A stretch of 64,000 nucleotides of DNA from Anodontia alba (GCA_964016985.1 OZ024830.1:60000104-60064103), one strand, 5' to 3'. Shown: positions 45,281 to 57,110, numbered from the stretch's first letter. Notes: a model not told the origin generated them from the sequence alone. A program made the numbers and translations.

Positions 45281-47062
45281 CAAGAGGCCCACTGGCCATG
45301 GGTCGCTCACCTGAGTGACATAGCCACTGCAGATATGCAGATGTTATGCAACATTTTTCCAATCCTGTCATCGCAACTAATAAAAAGATCTTCATTTAAG
45401 CAGTCCTTTATTTTGAAGAAGAAGATATATGGCATGCCAGTCAATTGAGCGTGATCATTTGAACAAACTCTAAATGGCAGCCAGCTTGGATTTAAGATCG
45501 GCACGATTTTAGCTATTTTTGATCTACGAGTCACCCCAATGCTTCCTACAAAGTTTTGAGTCAACTGGCCTTTATGTTCAGGAGAAGAGGCGAAAAATAG
45601 ATTTTCAAGATGGCTGCCATGGCCGCCATCTTGGATATCCGACTGGCACGATTTTAGCTATTTTTTATCTACAAGTCACCCCAATGTCTCCTACCAAGTT
45701 TGGAGTCAATTGGCCTTTCGGTGCAGGAGAAGAAGCTAAATATAGATTTTCAAGATGGCGGCCATGGTGGCCATCTGGGATTTCTGATCAGAACGATTTT
45801 AGCTATATTTGATCTACAAGTCACCCTGATGCTTCCTACTAAGTTTCGAGTCAAGTACTTGACTTTTGGGTTTAGGAGAAGAAGCGAAAAATAGATTTTC
45901 AAGATAGCCGCCATGGTGGCCATCTTGGATTTACGATCAGCATGATTTTAACTATTTTTGATCTACAAGTCACCCAAATGCTTCTTACCAAGTCTCGAGT
46001 CAACTGGCCTTTCGGTTCAGGAGAAGAAGCGAAAAATAGATTTGCAAGATGGCTGCCATGGCGCCCATCCTGGTTTTATGATCGGCATGATTTTAGCTAT
46101 TTTTGATCTACAAGTCACCCCGATGCTTCCTACCAAGTTTGGAGTCAACCGGCCTTTTGGTTCAGGAGAAGAAGCGAAAAATAGATTTTCAAGATGGCGC
46201 AATGGCGGCCATCTTGGATTTCCGATAGGCACGATTTTAGCTATTTCTGATCTACAAGTCACCCCAATGCCTCCTACCAAGTTTGGAGTCAATTGGCTTT
46301 TGGGTTTAGGAGTAGAAGCGAAAAATAAAATTTCAAGATGGCGGCCATGGCGGCCATCTTGGGTTTCCGATCGGCACTATTTTAGCTATTTTTGATCTAC
46401 AAGTCATCCTGATGCTTCCTAGCAAGTTTGGAGTCAATTGGCCTTTCGGTTCAGGAGAAGAAGCAAAAAATAGCTACTTTTGATCTACAAGTCACCCTGA
46501 TGCTTACTAGCAAGTTTGGAGTCAATTGGCCTTTCGGTTCAGGAGAAGAAGCGAAAAATAGATTTTCAAGATGGCGGCCATGGTGGCCATCTTGGATTTC
46601 CGATCGGCACGATTTTAGCTATTTTTGATCTACAAGTCACCCTGATGCTTCCTAGCAAGTTTGGAGTCAACTGGCCTTTCGGTTCAGGAGAAGAAGCGAA
46701 AAATAGATTTTCAAGATGGCGGCCATGGCGGCCATCTTGGATTTCCGATCGGAACGATTTTAGCTATTTTTGATCTACAAGTCACCCTGATTGTTCCCAG
46801 CAAGTTTGGAGTCAATTGGCCTTTCAGTTCAGAAGAAGCGAAAACTAGATTTTCAAGATGGCGGCCATCTTGGATTTCCGATCGGAACGATTTTAGCTAT
46901 TTTTGATCTACAAGTCACTCCGCTGCTTCCTACCAAGTATCAAGTCAATTGGCCAAGGGGTGTAGGAGGAGTAGGCTTTTAAAGCAATTGTTGACGCCGC
47001 ACGACGGACGACGCACGACGGACATTGACTGATCACAACAGCTCACCCTGAGCCTTCGGCTA
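45281..47062 (+). repeat. Type 1 element with family D core, 3'-truncated
   Basis: 5' CAAGAGGCCCACTGGCCATG, then CGCTCACCTGAGTGACATAG. About ten ~145 bp D units follow, each with CAAGATGGCGGCCATGGCGG, TTTTAGCTATTTTTGATCTA and GGTTCAGGAGAAGAAGCGAA. The end is GACGCCGCACGACGGACGAC and CTCACCCTGAGCCTTCGGCT, cut within the hairpin. It is inserted in a B unit at GGGAAAA. Confidence 0.87.
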
Positions 47063-48316
47063 GAAGTGAATCAAATCAGTAACAAGGTTAGGAAATAATG
47101 GGATCATAAAAACTTTAAGGAAAACTCTAACATTTAAATTCTAAGTCTGTCACCTCGACTTCAAGAACCGAGTTACGAGTGATGATGGTGCTGTTAAAAA
47201 CTTTTGACCATTATCTATCATGATATCAAACAGGAACTAAATCCATCATGTAGGTTAGAAGTAATGAGATCCTAAAAACTTTGACGTAAAATATTAATAT
47301 GAAAATTCCGAGTCTGTGACCTTGACCTCGACATGACCTAGATGGGTGGGGATGGTACTGTGCAAAATTTTGGACCAATATGTCTCATGATAGCTAAGAT
47401 GAATCAAATCAGTGATAAGGTTAGGAAATAATGAGGTCTTAAAAACTTTAACAAAAACTACAACATTTAATTTCCAAGTCTGTGACCTCGACCTCAAGGT
47501 CACGGTCAGAGTGCTGATAATGCTGATAAAAACTTTTGATCAGTGTCTATCATAATACCAAACAGGAACTATATCCATCATGTAGTTTAGAAGTAATGAG
47601 ACCCTAAAAACCTTGACGTTAAATTTTAACATTAAAATTCTAAGTCTGTGACCTGGTGATGGGCATGGTACTGCGCAAAATTTTGGATCATTTGTATCAT
47701 CATATCAAAGATGAACAAGGCAGTCTGAAGGACAGCTATATCCCCCGCCGCAGAATGACAATGGAGCGGCCTCAAAATTCAAGGCTCAAACGGGTGGACT
47801 TCAATTGTGACCTTGACCTTGAGCCTGCATTGCTGAGATGGGTTCTGCACATCATCTTACTAAAGCGAACATTTGACCTAAATTTAATATCTTTCAAAGG
47901 GTTCAGGAGATATGGAGTGAACATGAAATTCAAGGCTCAAACTCCTGACCTTTAACTGTGACCTTGACCTTGAGTCAGAATGCTTGAGTTATGGGTGCTG
48001 CACATCGCTTCACTAAGGCAAACATTTGACCAAAGTTTCATGAAAATCTTACAAAGGGTTCAGGAGATATGGAGCGAACAAGAAAGAGACGGATGACCTT
48101 CAATTGTGACCTTGAAGTTGAGTCTGCATCACTGAGTTATAGGTTTTACACATCATCTCACCAAGGCGAACATTTGACCTAAATTTATCAAGGCAGTCTG
48201 AATGGCAATGGAGCCGCCTCAAAATTCAAGGCTCAAACTGGTGACCTTCAATTGTGACCTTGACCTTGAGTCTGCATAGCTATGGGTTCTGCACATCATC
48301 TCACTGAGACAAACAT
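47063..48316 (+). repeat. Family K array, two subtypes
   Basis: The first part has AAGTCTGTGACCTCGACCTC and AAATCAGTGATAAGGTTAGG units. From about 47700 come TGACCTTGACCTTGAG, TGGGTTCTGCACATCATCTC and CGAACATTTGACC. AGCTATATCCCCCGCCGCAG (from 47734) is the 5' motif of this family. The array stops at GACAAACATT, where B sequence resumes. Confidence 0.78.
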
Positions 48317-48835
48317 TAAAATAAGCCCCACCCCTAGCAGCCATGTTTTTTGCCGAATCATGATTGTTTGAACAATCTTGGCACAGGGTCACTAAAGCAA
48401 CATTCCTGCCAAGTAATATTGAAATCGGTCAGGTGGTTTCTGAAAAGAAGAATTTTAAAATTTTCTATACAGATATATACAGAAAATAAGCCCCGCCCCC
48501 TGGCGGCCATGTTTTTTGACATATCATGAGGGCTTGAAGACTAAACTTCCGGTGAATAACTGAAAATGTAAACAATTAGTTCTCGTACAATTAATGTGAT
48601 ATTGGGATATTCAATGTAGGATCAGGAATAATATTGAACATGTAAGAATTTTACATTGTCGACCATGTCTTGTGATATCAGATTTTGAACCTTATTCTGT
48701 GATTTGACCGAAATATATGAAAAAATACCAAACAATAGAGAACAATGAACACTGAAGTGTTGATAAAATTATTACCGTAATGATTCTAATATTCAACTCA
48801 CAAATGATTTCAATTATAGTACTGATTTATTTATA

Positions 48836-49939
48836 ATGTCGACACAGCGTAAACACAAACAGCAAAGGAAAAGACGTAATAGTAAACTCTCACCAAATTC
48901 AAATATAAACAAAAAACAGAAACAATCTGATATTGATTCACAATCAGAATCTGAACCATTCCTGGATGCTGAGGACCAAATAAGGAGTGAGCTAAATTTG
49001 AATAGTAAGAATACTGAGAATATGGATCAATTCATTGACAACGTTGCTGATGAGACATTGTCTCCATCTCAGTCCCTGCTACCACCACCACCACCTCCCG
49101 ATATGAGCACTCCAGTATCGCAGGCACCGCCCCTACAATTTATTAATTCTGTGCCTTCTCTACTAGCGACAAGCGCACCTTTGTATCAACATCAACAACA
49201 AGTACCACAAATGCATTTTACTTCTGTCGGGCTTTCTGATAATGATGTCATGCGGGTTGCATTGCAAGTAAAGTTAATGATTTCGGATGAGATAGACAGG
49301 TTGGTAAGAGAGAAAGTAGAATCGGCTACATATGACTTCAGAAATGCCATTGAAGCACTGAGAATAGAGAATAAAGAGCTCAGAGGTAATCTTAGTGATA
49401 TGGAGATGAAATTAGAGTCAAGGATAGATGAGCTTGAGCAGTATAGTAGGCGATCCTGTATCCGTGTTGCTGGGATATCTGAATCAGACAATGAGAATAC
49501 AGATGAGATTGTTTTGGAGCTTGCTAGTCGTTTGGATGTCAAGATAGAAAGAAATGATATTGAAGTTAGTCATCGAGTAGGTAGGAGTAAATATCAGTCG
49601 TCCGTAAACAATGCTCCATCAGGCCGCCAAATTAAATCCAGAGAGATTATTGTGAAATTTAGAAATCATCAAGCACGATTAGACCTTTTGAAAGCTAGAT
49701 CTACACTGAGAGAACGCAAAGAGAAGATTTATATAAATGAAGATATAACTCAATATAAGAGGAATTTATCTTATCAGTGCAGAGAACTGAAGCGTGAGAA
49801 AAAAATTGCAAAGACATGGGTTTACGGTGGAAATGTTTTCATCTCAGATAGAGACGGCAATAGGGTAAAGGTGTCACACGTTACTGACTTGGATAAATAT
49901 AAAGCTATGACAGTGCCCAAGGAGCCGCGTCGCGACTAA
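48836..49939 (+). CDS. LINE ORF1 protein (RNA-binding, L1 ORF1-like)
   Basis: 367 residues from an ATG. Residues 1-32 are very basic (KHKQQRKRRNSK, KKQKQ), 83-99 proline-rich, about 135-203 a predicted coiled coil (IDRLVREKVES ... MEMKLESRIDELEQYSRR), then an RRM-like segment from about 206 (SCIRVAGISES ... VSHRVGR) and a C-terminal domain (REIIVKFRNHQARLDLLKAR, then KIYINEDITQYKRNL) as in L1 ORF1p, which trimerises and binds its own RNA. No zinc knuckle is seen. It lies 3.75 kb upstream of the polymerase ORF, and its role as nucleic-acid chaperone is inferred from the family. Confidence 0.88.
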   Translation: MSTQRKHKQQRKRRNSKLSPNSNINKKQKQSDIDSQSESEPFLDAEDQIRSELNLNSKNTENMDQFIDNVADETLSPSQSLLPPPPPPDMSTPVSQAPPLQFINSVPSLLATSAPLYQHQQQVPQMHFTSVGLSDNDVMRVALQVKLMISDEIDRLVREKVESATYDFRNAIEALRIENKELRGNLSDMEMKLESRIDELEQYSRRSCIRVAGISESDNENTDEIVLELASRLDVKIERNDIEVSHRVGRSKYQSSVNNAPSGRQIKSREIIVKFRNHQARLDLLKARSTLRERKEKIYINEDITQYKRNLSYQCRELKREKKIAKTWVYGGNVFISDRDGNRVKVSHVTDLDKYKAMTVPKEPRRD

Positions 49940-51505
49940 TGTTCCTCCAATGTATTTACTGTGTATGTTTGTACAGTTTTAGGAATTTGAACTTATTTAA
50001 GTTTTTGTCCCAGCGGGTGCATGGCGGTGGAGCATCGTCGCATGGATGTCGATGCAGCGTCATGACGTTGCATCGGCGTTGGTGCTACGTTTGCTACGTT
50101 AGTGGTGATTTGTTTAGACGTCGTGTAGCCGCTGGGGAGTTTCGATGTTTTGTGGTATGGGCAGCCACTCTGACGCTTAATAAGTGGCGTAATAGTGTCT
50201 GCCTCTACTATTAATGTTGTGCTGTCTTGGAGTGACATGCAATGTCTTAAATTTTGGTTTCTAGCTTGTTGTGGTACTCTCTGATCTATAGCTACAGATA
50301 AGATGGGGTATCTACATATTTCTTTTTCTTGTTTGATGGCGGGGACGTATGTTGTGGGTGCTCATTGGCTTGCAGCATGCTTTTCGTCGGGGAATAGGCA
50401 AACTATAAATACTTTTCAGCTGAAATAATTAACTGTATCTGTCCATCCTGGACAGAAGAAGAATTCCTTGAAAATCTTCAGGCATAAATAGGTTTAGGTT
50501 TAGTTTTATAATAGACATAAATTGAGAGAGTCTAGTCGGCACACGGCGTCGAATCGTCGTCTATAAGAAATTTTAAAGTCTGGTTGGCGTTGTCTAATCA
50601 GCACACGGCGTCGAGCGACGTCTATAGATATCGACATTAGATCGACGTTATTCGACGTTATTTGGTTTCTGGATAGCGTATGGGGAAATTATAACAGTTT
50701 ATTTACCAAATTATAAATAGCATGTTTATTTATGGTGTTGCCATTCTGTTGTTGTAGTACTTAATATCTTTACTACTACTGCTTTAAAATAGTAGTAGTG
50801 GTAATAGTGGTAATAGTGGAATTAGTAATTATTATAATAACCAATATGATAATAAAATACTGAGAGTGGTGGCAACAACAGCGACTATTATTGCTACCTT
50901 CATTTTGTTTTGTACTTGATGATTTAAGATGGATTCCATTATATACTATAATGGCGTCAATATTTAGGTTAACTATATTGTTGTCAAATTTACTGTAGGA
51001 ATATTTTATGTGTCACTATAACAGGTGAACTATACCAATATTAGTATGTTTACAGTTTAGTAATTTTTATAGCTGCCTTGGCAAGAGAAAACTCCTAGGG
51101 ACATGACAAAAACATAAAGAACCAAGACCGAACTGTATTTCTGTTCATTAGGGTCCGAGTCTTAAGCAAATATATTACTGACATATATAAGTGTATGAAC
51201 AGTGAAATAATGGCTCGGACAAGAATGGTGTGCATTTCGACCAAGTTTTTACGCTATGTGAAAAGGGAGATTTTCATATGAAATGGTCGGTAATAGTATA
51301 GGTCAGTGAATATCAACTGACCGTTAAGTCACGTGGTGAATGTTCACTTTACCGTATTTCCACTGGGTGTTCGGACACTTTGGTTACTCGGCATTTTTCT
51401 TCCAAACTTTACACTCGTCCATTTCAATCTATGTTGGTATGTCTAGGGACTCTTGTATATTGGACGATCAGTGTGGACCCTGACCGGATGCCGCGTTTTC
51501 TGTTC

Positions 51506-52150
51506 TGGGTCTGTACTGTTTGCTTTGGATTAATTGTCCGATCACTTGGGTAAATGCGGTGATGAACTAAAATGTGGGTACTCGCGGGTGTCTTTTCCTG
51601 GACCCCTGCTCCTGTTGGCGTTCGTCATTGGGTGCGGGAGTCCAGGAAAAAGCATTCGCTGCCATTGTATTACCGAAAAATCCTACTATGGTGGGTTTGA
51701 TAAACTTCATGGGAAATCCCTGCTGCATAATGTTTAGTGAACTGGGTGGAATCGAAAACGACTCTTTTGCTCTGGACCCGTGCTCCTGGTGCGCTTGTCA
51801 TTATGTACAAGGGTTCGGGGTAAAACTGATCTGGGTTTATACTGTTTGCACTGATCTAATTGTCCGACCACTTGGGTAAAACGGTTGGCAGGTTACTCGC
51901 GAGTGTTTTTCCCTGGACCCTGCTCCTGTTGGCGCTCGTCACTAGGACCAGGGATCCAGGAAAGGGACATTCGCTGTCACTATTGAACGCAGCTCCAGTG
52001 ATGTACCGCTTTGAAGTGTTTGATAAACTTCATGGGAAATCCCTGCTGCGTTGTGTTTAATGAACCGGGTTGAAGTTTTGCGCCGGACCCCTGCTCTTGT
52101 TGGTGTTTGTTGTTGTGTACATGGGTTCGGGGCAAAACAGTTGCTATTCA
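51506..52150 (+). repeat. ~326 bp imperfect tandem duplication in the LINE spacer
   Basis: TAATTGTCCGATCACTTGGG (about 51532) recurs as TAATTGTCCGACCACTTGGG (about 51858), and TTGATAAACTTCATGGGAAA, TCCCTGCTGC and CCTGGACCCCTGCTCCTGTT also recur with the same spacing. The copies are diverged, so the duplication is older than the insertion or under no constraint. Confidence 0.78.
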
Positions 52151-53229
52151 CACTTATGAACGCAGCGCAGACTTTTGTTATTGTTTCATTTAAAAGGCGT
52201 ATGATTGATAGGTGTCTATAATTATTTTGAAAGTTGATCTGGCGGTACATTTCTACCGAAATATTTAATCATATTAACTCTAAAAATATGCGAAAAGATA
52301 TATTAAATTGTCACATCAGTTCGACTATCTATATTTCAAAATGTTAAAAAAATAAATATGCTTTTGTCTTAATATTAGCATTACCAAGAATGCTAATCTG
52401 AGAAAAAAAAGAAAAAAAAAAAGCTCATGAAACGTGAGCAGGATGTTATTCGTTTTTACAGAATTAATGTTGCACACGGGGACCAGTCGTGTTGATTCGC
52501 AATGGTAGTGCCATGTAGTTGGAAATTTCATGAAGTAATCAGCACGGCATTGACGTTAGGCATTACTAAACCAAGATTGTCGCGGATGTTTTGCTGAAAG
52601 ATCTGAGACGTTTTGGAGGATGTCATAGAAGTCTAAATATCGTATATGTTCCAAATATGTCGTGGCGTATTATAGTTACGTGATTGGTATCCGTGTGTAA
52701 ACTTACAGCCTGGGACATGGGCAAAAGAAAATGAAACATCTTGCCATCTTAACTATCACTTACGCGGATAATAGTTATTGTTTTATTGTATACATGGACG
52801 CACACATGTATGCTCGTGCACGAGTGCGTGTGAGAGTCTCCGTATGTAACTAATAGCTATTGATTATTTTTGTGTTTGTTGTGCTGTTATTAATTATATA
52901 TGTCGACCGGACTGACCTACCGCTTTGACTTTGTGGTAATTATATATATAAGTGTAAGTAAAGGTCCCTTTTTGCGTTACCTGTGACTTCTGCTTTCCAC
53001 TCTCAATTGACGTGTTGCAGCTGTGAAACTGGGTCGTAGGGTCGCCTGACAGGGTATCTTTTCCTGTGTGGGTTTACTGCGTAAATTGTTATTACCCCAT
53101 GGGCACTGAGAGAAAGTCTTTATTTTCATGCCTAAATGGAGCACTGGACGCATTCAAATGAGTATTAAATATAGAGGGGTCGAAGCGGCGGGTCTGACTG
53201 GCTGATCTATACCAGCACCTCAAAATTAA

Positions 53230-53365
53230 TAATGATAGTAGTAGTGATGATAGTGATGATGACGATGATGATGATGATGATGATGATGATATAATTATTA
53301 TTATTATTGTTGTTATTATTGTTATTGTTATTAGTACTACTACCACTACTAATAATAATGAAATA
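53230..53365. repeat. Triplet microsatellite (GAT/TTA/ACT)n
   Basis: Runs of GATGAT, TTATTA and GTTATT triplets inside the LINE spacer. Apparent poly-Ser and poly-Asn reading frames here are low-complexity artefacts. Confidence 0.85.
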
Positions 53366-53706
53366 TCTGCTTTGTTGAAAAGTTACCAAATCTTATGATG
53401 TTAAAAATTGTTTCAGTAATCAAATTATGTCAATCCCAATGTTTTTCACATTATGTTTGCTACACAGTTTGTATTGTGTTCTGAAATGTATGTCCCAAAG
53501 TTGTATTCCTTCTTTTTCTTTATACGCTTTTTTTATTCATTCTTTCTATCGCTCTTCTTTCTTTCTTCTATTATTCAGTATGACCAATTTCGCCTTCAGC
53601 TCTGTGTCTTTCAGCAAGATCAGCTACGTTTTAAAATTATTAGTTTATCTTACATATTCGCGTCCGTCATTTTGCACCGTGCTATCATCGATTGTATAAC
53701 TTAACT

Positions 53707-56700
53707 ATGTATGTTGAACTGGACATTTACAGGGCGCGAATAGGGATGCACTACTATCGACACTTTAGTGTTAAGGGACTCGGGAAGTTAAATGTGTTTG
53801 ATTTACTTGTATTTTTAGGATTCTTATTATATCAGTCAGGTGATATAAAAAAAAATCCTGGACCACAATCAGACATTACCGAAGAAACATCGGCATCATT
53901 TGTATTTCCTCCACTACACGGTAACTTTTCGTTGGTGCATTATAATGTCCAAAGTCTTTATAATAAAGTTGATATTTTACAACCTGAACTGTCGAGTTTT
54001 GATCTCATCTCTCTCACAGAAACCTGGCTAAATGATTCTATCTTAAATACGGAACTTTCTTTTAACAATTTTCAAATGCCCTTCAGACGGGACCGAATAG
54101 GAGATAGTCATGGAGGTATAGCTGTATATGTTAAGGAAGATATTCCTTGCAAACGTAGGCTAGATCTGGAATTAGCTAATATTGAATGCCTCTGGCTCGA
54201 ATTGAATATTAGAAACAGAAAACTGCTTGTTGGTACATTTTATAGACCTCCAAATTCCTCGCCAATTGTTCTCTCAAATATCGAAAATTCTATAGGACTA
54301 GCAGTAGACTCAGGCATAGCAGATATCGTAATAAGTGGTGATTTTAATTTTAACGTCATTAATCCATCATCAGCAAATAAAATACTGGATATATGTAAAC
54401 AGTATAATTTGCATCAACTGATCAAAGAACCGACACATTTTACAGAATATTCTTCATCCCTTATTGATTTAATTTTGGTGAGCAATTTGCAGTCTGTTGA
54501 ACTCTCCGGTGTTGGGGAGCCATTTCTCTCTCAAGATATAAGATACCATTGTCCCGTTTTTAGTATCTTTCGTTTGAAGAAAGCAGTGCAAAACACATTT
54601 AAAAGGGATATTTGGACTTACGATCAAGGCGATTATGAATCCCTAAGAAAAAGGATATCAGAATTTGATTGGAATTCTATACATAATGATGACGTCAATA
54701 TTTATGCTAAAACATTTTCTGATAAACTTTTAGAAATGACAAAAGAATGTGTCCCTAATAGGACCGTTACTGTTAGACCACATGATCTTCCCTGGATGAA
54801 CGGAAATATAAGAAAATTAATGAGGAAAAGAAATAGGTTGTATAAAAAATATAAAACAAACAAAACTGGAGAACGTTTTGAGGCTTATAAAAAGGTTAGG
54901 AATGAAGTCATAAACCTCTTACGCAAATCAAAACAGGACTATATTGATTCGTTGGCAAACAAACTAAAAGGCCCAAATCTATCATCCAGTGATTATTGGA
55001 AAACACTTAAATCTTTTATAAACTCATCAAATAGTACTGCCATTCCCCCTCTTTTACACGATGATACTTATTATTCAGACAATGTTGCAAAAGCTAATTT
55101 TTTAAACGACTTTTTTGTTGAACAAACAGTAATAGATGAAAATAATGCATCACTTCCAGCTCCTATATTTCCTGAAGACGCTTGTCTTAATACTGTTTCT
55201 GTTACACCAGAAGAGGTAAAGTCTGTTCTGCAAACTCTAAAACTAGGAAAGTCATCAGGACCTGACAATATCAATAATAGGATTCTTAAAGAACTGGCAA
55301 TTCCTCTTTCGAAACCATTATCTGATCTCTTTAACTGCTCTTTAATTAATCGACAATGTCCCGACGTATGGAAGGAGGCTAATGTGTCACCACTATATAA
55401 AAAAGATGATCCTTCTTTAGTTTCTAATTATAGACCAATATCTCTTTTAAATACGATAGGCAAGGTTATGGAAAAAATAATACACAAGCATATTTTTAAT
55501 TTTTTCAATGAAAATAATGTAATTTCATGCTTACAGTCTGGTTTTGTTTCGGGTGATTCAACGGTTAATCAGCTTGTAGACATTTATAATACGTTTTGTA
55601 AAGCACTGGACGAGGGTAAGGAGGTAAGGGCAGTATTCTGTGATATTAGTAAAGCCTTTGATCGCGTATGGCATAAAGGCCTTTTGTTTAAATTACGAAA
55701 AGCTGGAATTAATGGGGAATTATTAGACTGGTTATCAAACTATCTTACAAATCGAAAACAAAGGGTTGTTATACCAGGTGCCGTTTCTAAATGGGCATTT
55801 ATTAAAGCCGGTGTCCCGCAGGGATCTTTTCTTGGCCCTCTTTTATTTCTTTTATATATAAATGACATTGTGATAGATATACATGCTAATATTAGATTGT
55901 TTGCGGATGATACAAGTTTGTATATGATAGTCGATAATCCAAATGAAACTGCTAGAATAATGAATGCTGATTTAGAAATTATCAACAAATGGGCAAAAAC
56001 CTGGTTAGTCAAATTTAATCCATCAAAATCAGAATCACTTTTAATATCTAGAAAAGTTAATAGGGCTGTTCACCCGCCTTTAACAATGAACAGTGAAAAT
56101 ATAAAAGAAGTAGAGCATCATAAACATTTAGGCATATATATATCGCAGGATGGTACATGGCACGAACATATCAATTATATAGCTGCAAAGGCCTGGCAAA
56201 GAATATATATTATGAGAAAATTAAAATTTTTACTTGATAGGGATTCTCTTCAAATAATATATATATCATTTATTCGTCCTATCCTAGAATATGCTGATAT
56301 TGTATGGGACAATTGTACTCAATATGAACTTAATGCTTTAGAAAAAATACAGATAGAAGCAGCAAGAATTGTTACTGGTACAACAAAGTTAATTTCTGTG
56401 AATTTATTATACCAGGAAATAGGATGGGAACCACTGACACAGAGAAGAACAAAACACAAATTACACATGTTTTACAAAATGTCAAATGATCTTTCTCCAG
56501 CTTACCTGACATCTCTTGTTCCGTCGTCATTTGAAAATACAGTTTATAGTCTTCGGGACTCACAAAACATTAGACCCGTATTGACAAGAACACAGTTGTA
56601 TTACAAGTCATTTATACCGTCGAGTATTAGAGAATGGAATGAACTGCCATTTGAATGTCGTAACAGTGATTCTCTTACAATTTTCAAACATCAGTTAAAT

Positions 56701-57054
56701 AAGAATCTTCCAAATATCCCTAAATATTACTCATATGGACTTAGAAATTTACAAATACAACATACTAGACTGAGAACTGAATGTAGCTCATTAAATCAGC
56801 ATCTGTTTTCCAAAAATATTATTGATAATCCATTATGCACCTGCGGAGAAGTCGAATCAACAAGACATTTTCTACTTGACTGTTCACACTATGATGAAAT
56901 TCGTGTTGCGATGCTAAATAATATTTCGGCAATTTGTAACCCGAGTCTGAATGTTTTACTTTATGGTGATTGTCAGCTTGATAACCGTTTAAATGAAACA
57001 ATATTCCGTGAAGTACAAATATTTATTGCTGAAAGCAAACGTTTTGATCGCTGA
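53707..57054 (+). CDS. LINE ORF2: AP-type endonuclease + reverse transcriptase
   Basis: 1115 residues from the first ATG in frame; the frame stays open a few codons further upstream without an ATG. Order: a hydrophobic N-terminus (LLVFLGFLLY), a 2A-like DIKKNPGP at 46-53, then an endonuclease domain about 73-285 with N80 (VHYN), E105 (LTETWL), YRPP, D212/N214 (SGDFNFN) and H281 (RYHCPVF). The reverse transcriptase, about 500-800, has motif A VFCDISKAFD (D646), PQGSFLGPLLFLLYIND and FADD (732-735). The C-terminus has CTCGEVESTRHFLLDC, a Cys-His motif common in this group. It should nick target DNA and prime cDNA synthesis there. CR1/Jockey-group assignment is by pattern memory; the exact clade is open. 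Confidence 0.93.
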   Translation: MYVELDIYRARIGMHYYRHFSVKGLGKLNVFDLLVFLGFLLYQSGDIKKNPGPQSDITEETSASFVFPPLHGNFSLVHYNVQSLYNKVDILQPELSSFDLISLTETWLNDSILNTELSFNNFQMPFRRDRIGDSHGGIAVYVKEDIPCKRRLDLELANIECLWLELNIRNRKLLVGTFYRPPNSSPIVLSNIENSIGLAVDSGIADIVISGDFNFNVINPSSANKILDICKQYNLHQLIKEPTHFTEYSSSLIDLILVSNLQSVELSGVGEPFLSQDIRYHCPVFSIFRLKKAVQNTFKRDIWTYDQGDYESLRKRISEFDWNSIHNDDVNIYAKTFSDKLLEMTKECVPNRTVTVRPHDLPWMNGNIRKLMRKRNRLYKKYKTNKTGERFEAYKKVRNEVINLLRKSKQDYIDSLANKLKGPNLSSSDYWKTLKSFINSSNSTAIPPLLHDDTYYSDNVAKANFLNDFFVEQTVIDENNASLPAPIFPEDACLNTVSVTPEEVKSVLQTLKLGKSSGPDNINNRILKELAIPLSKPLSDLFNCSLINRQCPDVWKEANVSPLYKKDDPSLVSNYRPISLLNTIGKVMEKIIHKHIFNFFNENNVISCLQSGFVSGDSTVNQLVDIYNTFCKALDEGKEVRAVFCDISKAFDRVWHKGLLFKLRKAGINGELLDWLSNYLTNRKQRVVIPGAVSKWAFIKAGVPQGSFLGPLLFLLYINDIVIDIHANIRLFADDTSLYMIVDNPNETARIMNADLEIINKWAKTWLVKFNPSKSESLLISRKVNRAVHPPLTMNSENIKEVEHHKHLGIYISQDGTWHEHINYIAAKAWQRIYIMRKLKFLLDRDSLQIIYISFIRPILEYADIVWDNCTQYELNALEKIQIEAARIVTGTTKLISVNLLYQEIGWEPLTQRRTKHKLHMFYKMSNDLSPAYLTSLVPSSFENTVYSLRDSQNIRPVLTRTQLYYKSFIPSSIREWNELPFECRNSDSLTIFKHQLNKNLPNIPKYYSYGLRNLQIQHTRLRTECSSLNQHLFSKNIIDNPLCTCGEVESTRHFLLDCSHYDEIRVAMLNNISAICNPSLNVLLYGDCQLDNRLNETIFREVQIFIAESKRFDR
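53842..53865 (+). other. 2A-like ribosome-skipping motif in LINE ORF2
   Basis: Encodes DIKKNPGP after a leucine-rich stretch, just ahead of the endonuclease domain. Canonical 2A is D(V/I)ExNPGP, with the last Gly-Pro bond not formed. Here Glu is replaced by Lys. Similar GDIxxNPGP motifs are known at this position in metazoan non-LTR ORF2 proteins. Whether this variant skips is untested. The codons contain a nine-A run. Confidence 0.7.
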
Positions 57055-57062
57055 AACGAAAG

Positions 57063-57067
<5 letters not shown>

Positions 57068-57107
<40 letters not shown>
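57068..57107. repeat. (CT)n microsatellite in the LINE 3' region
   Basis: About 20 uninterrupted CT dinucleotides begin 13 bp after the ORF2 stop, followed by AT-rich sequence with repeated TATATGT/ATGTATA words. Confidence 0.95.

Positions 57108-57110
<3 letters not shown>

Larger units (their letters stand above)
49940..53691 (+). other. Long LINE inter-ORF spacer
   Basis: 3.75 kb with no long frame. It has GC-richer, CpG-containing blocks near 49990-50120 and 50530-50660 (CACACGGCGTCGA occurs twice, near 50539 and 50602), a ~326 bp tandem duplication, and triplet microsatellites. Stops occur in all frames. It could hold an internal promoter for ORF2 or be the trace of a nested insertion; I cannot tell which. 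Confidence 0.6.

Noticed and set aside
45519..46982. Plus-strand frames of 60-145 codons (…FQDGCHGGHLGFPIGTILAIF…) in the D array
   Set aside because: Repeat-derived, with sequence identical unit to unit, frameshifting wherever unit length varies, and no domain.
53092..53389. Frames with poly-Ser, poly-Ile or poly-Asn
   Set aside because: They are translations of a triplet microsatellite.
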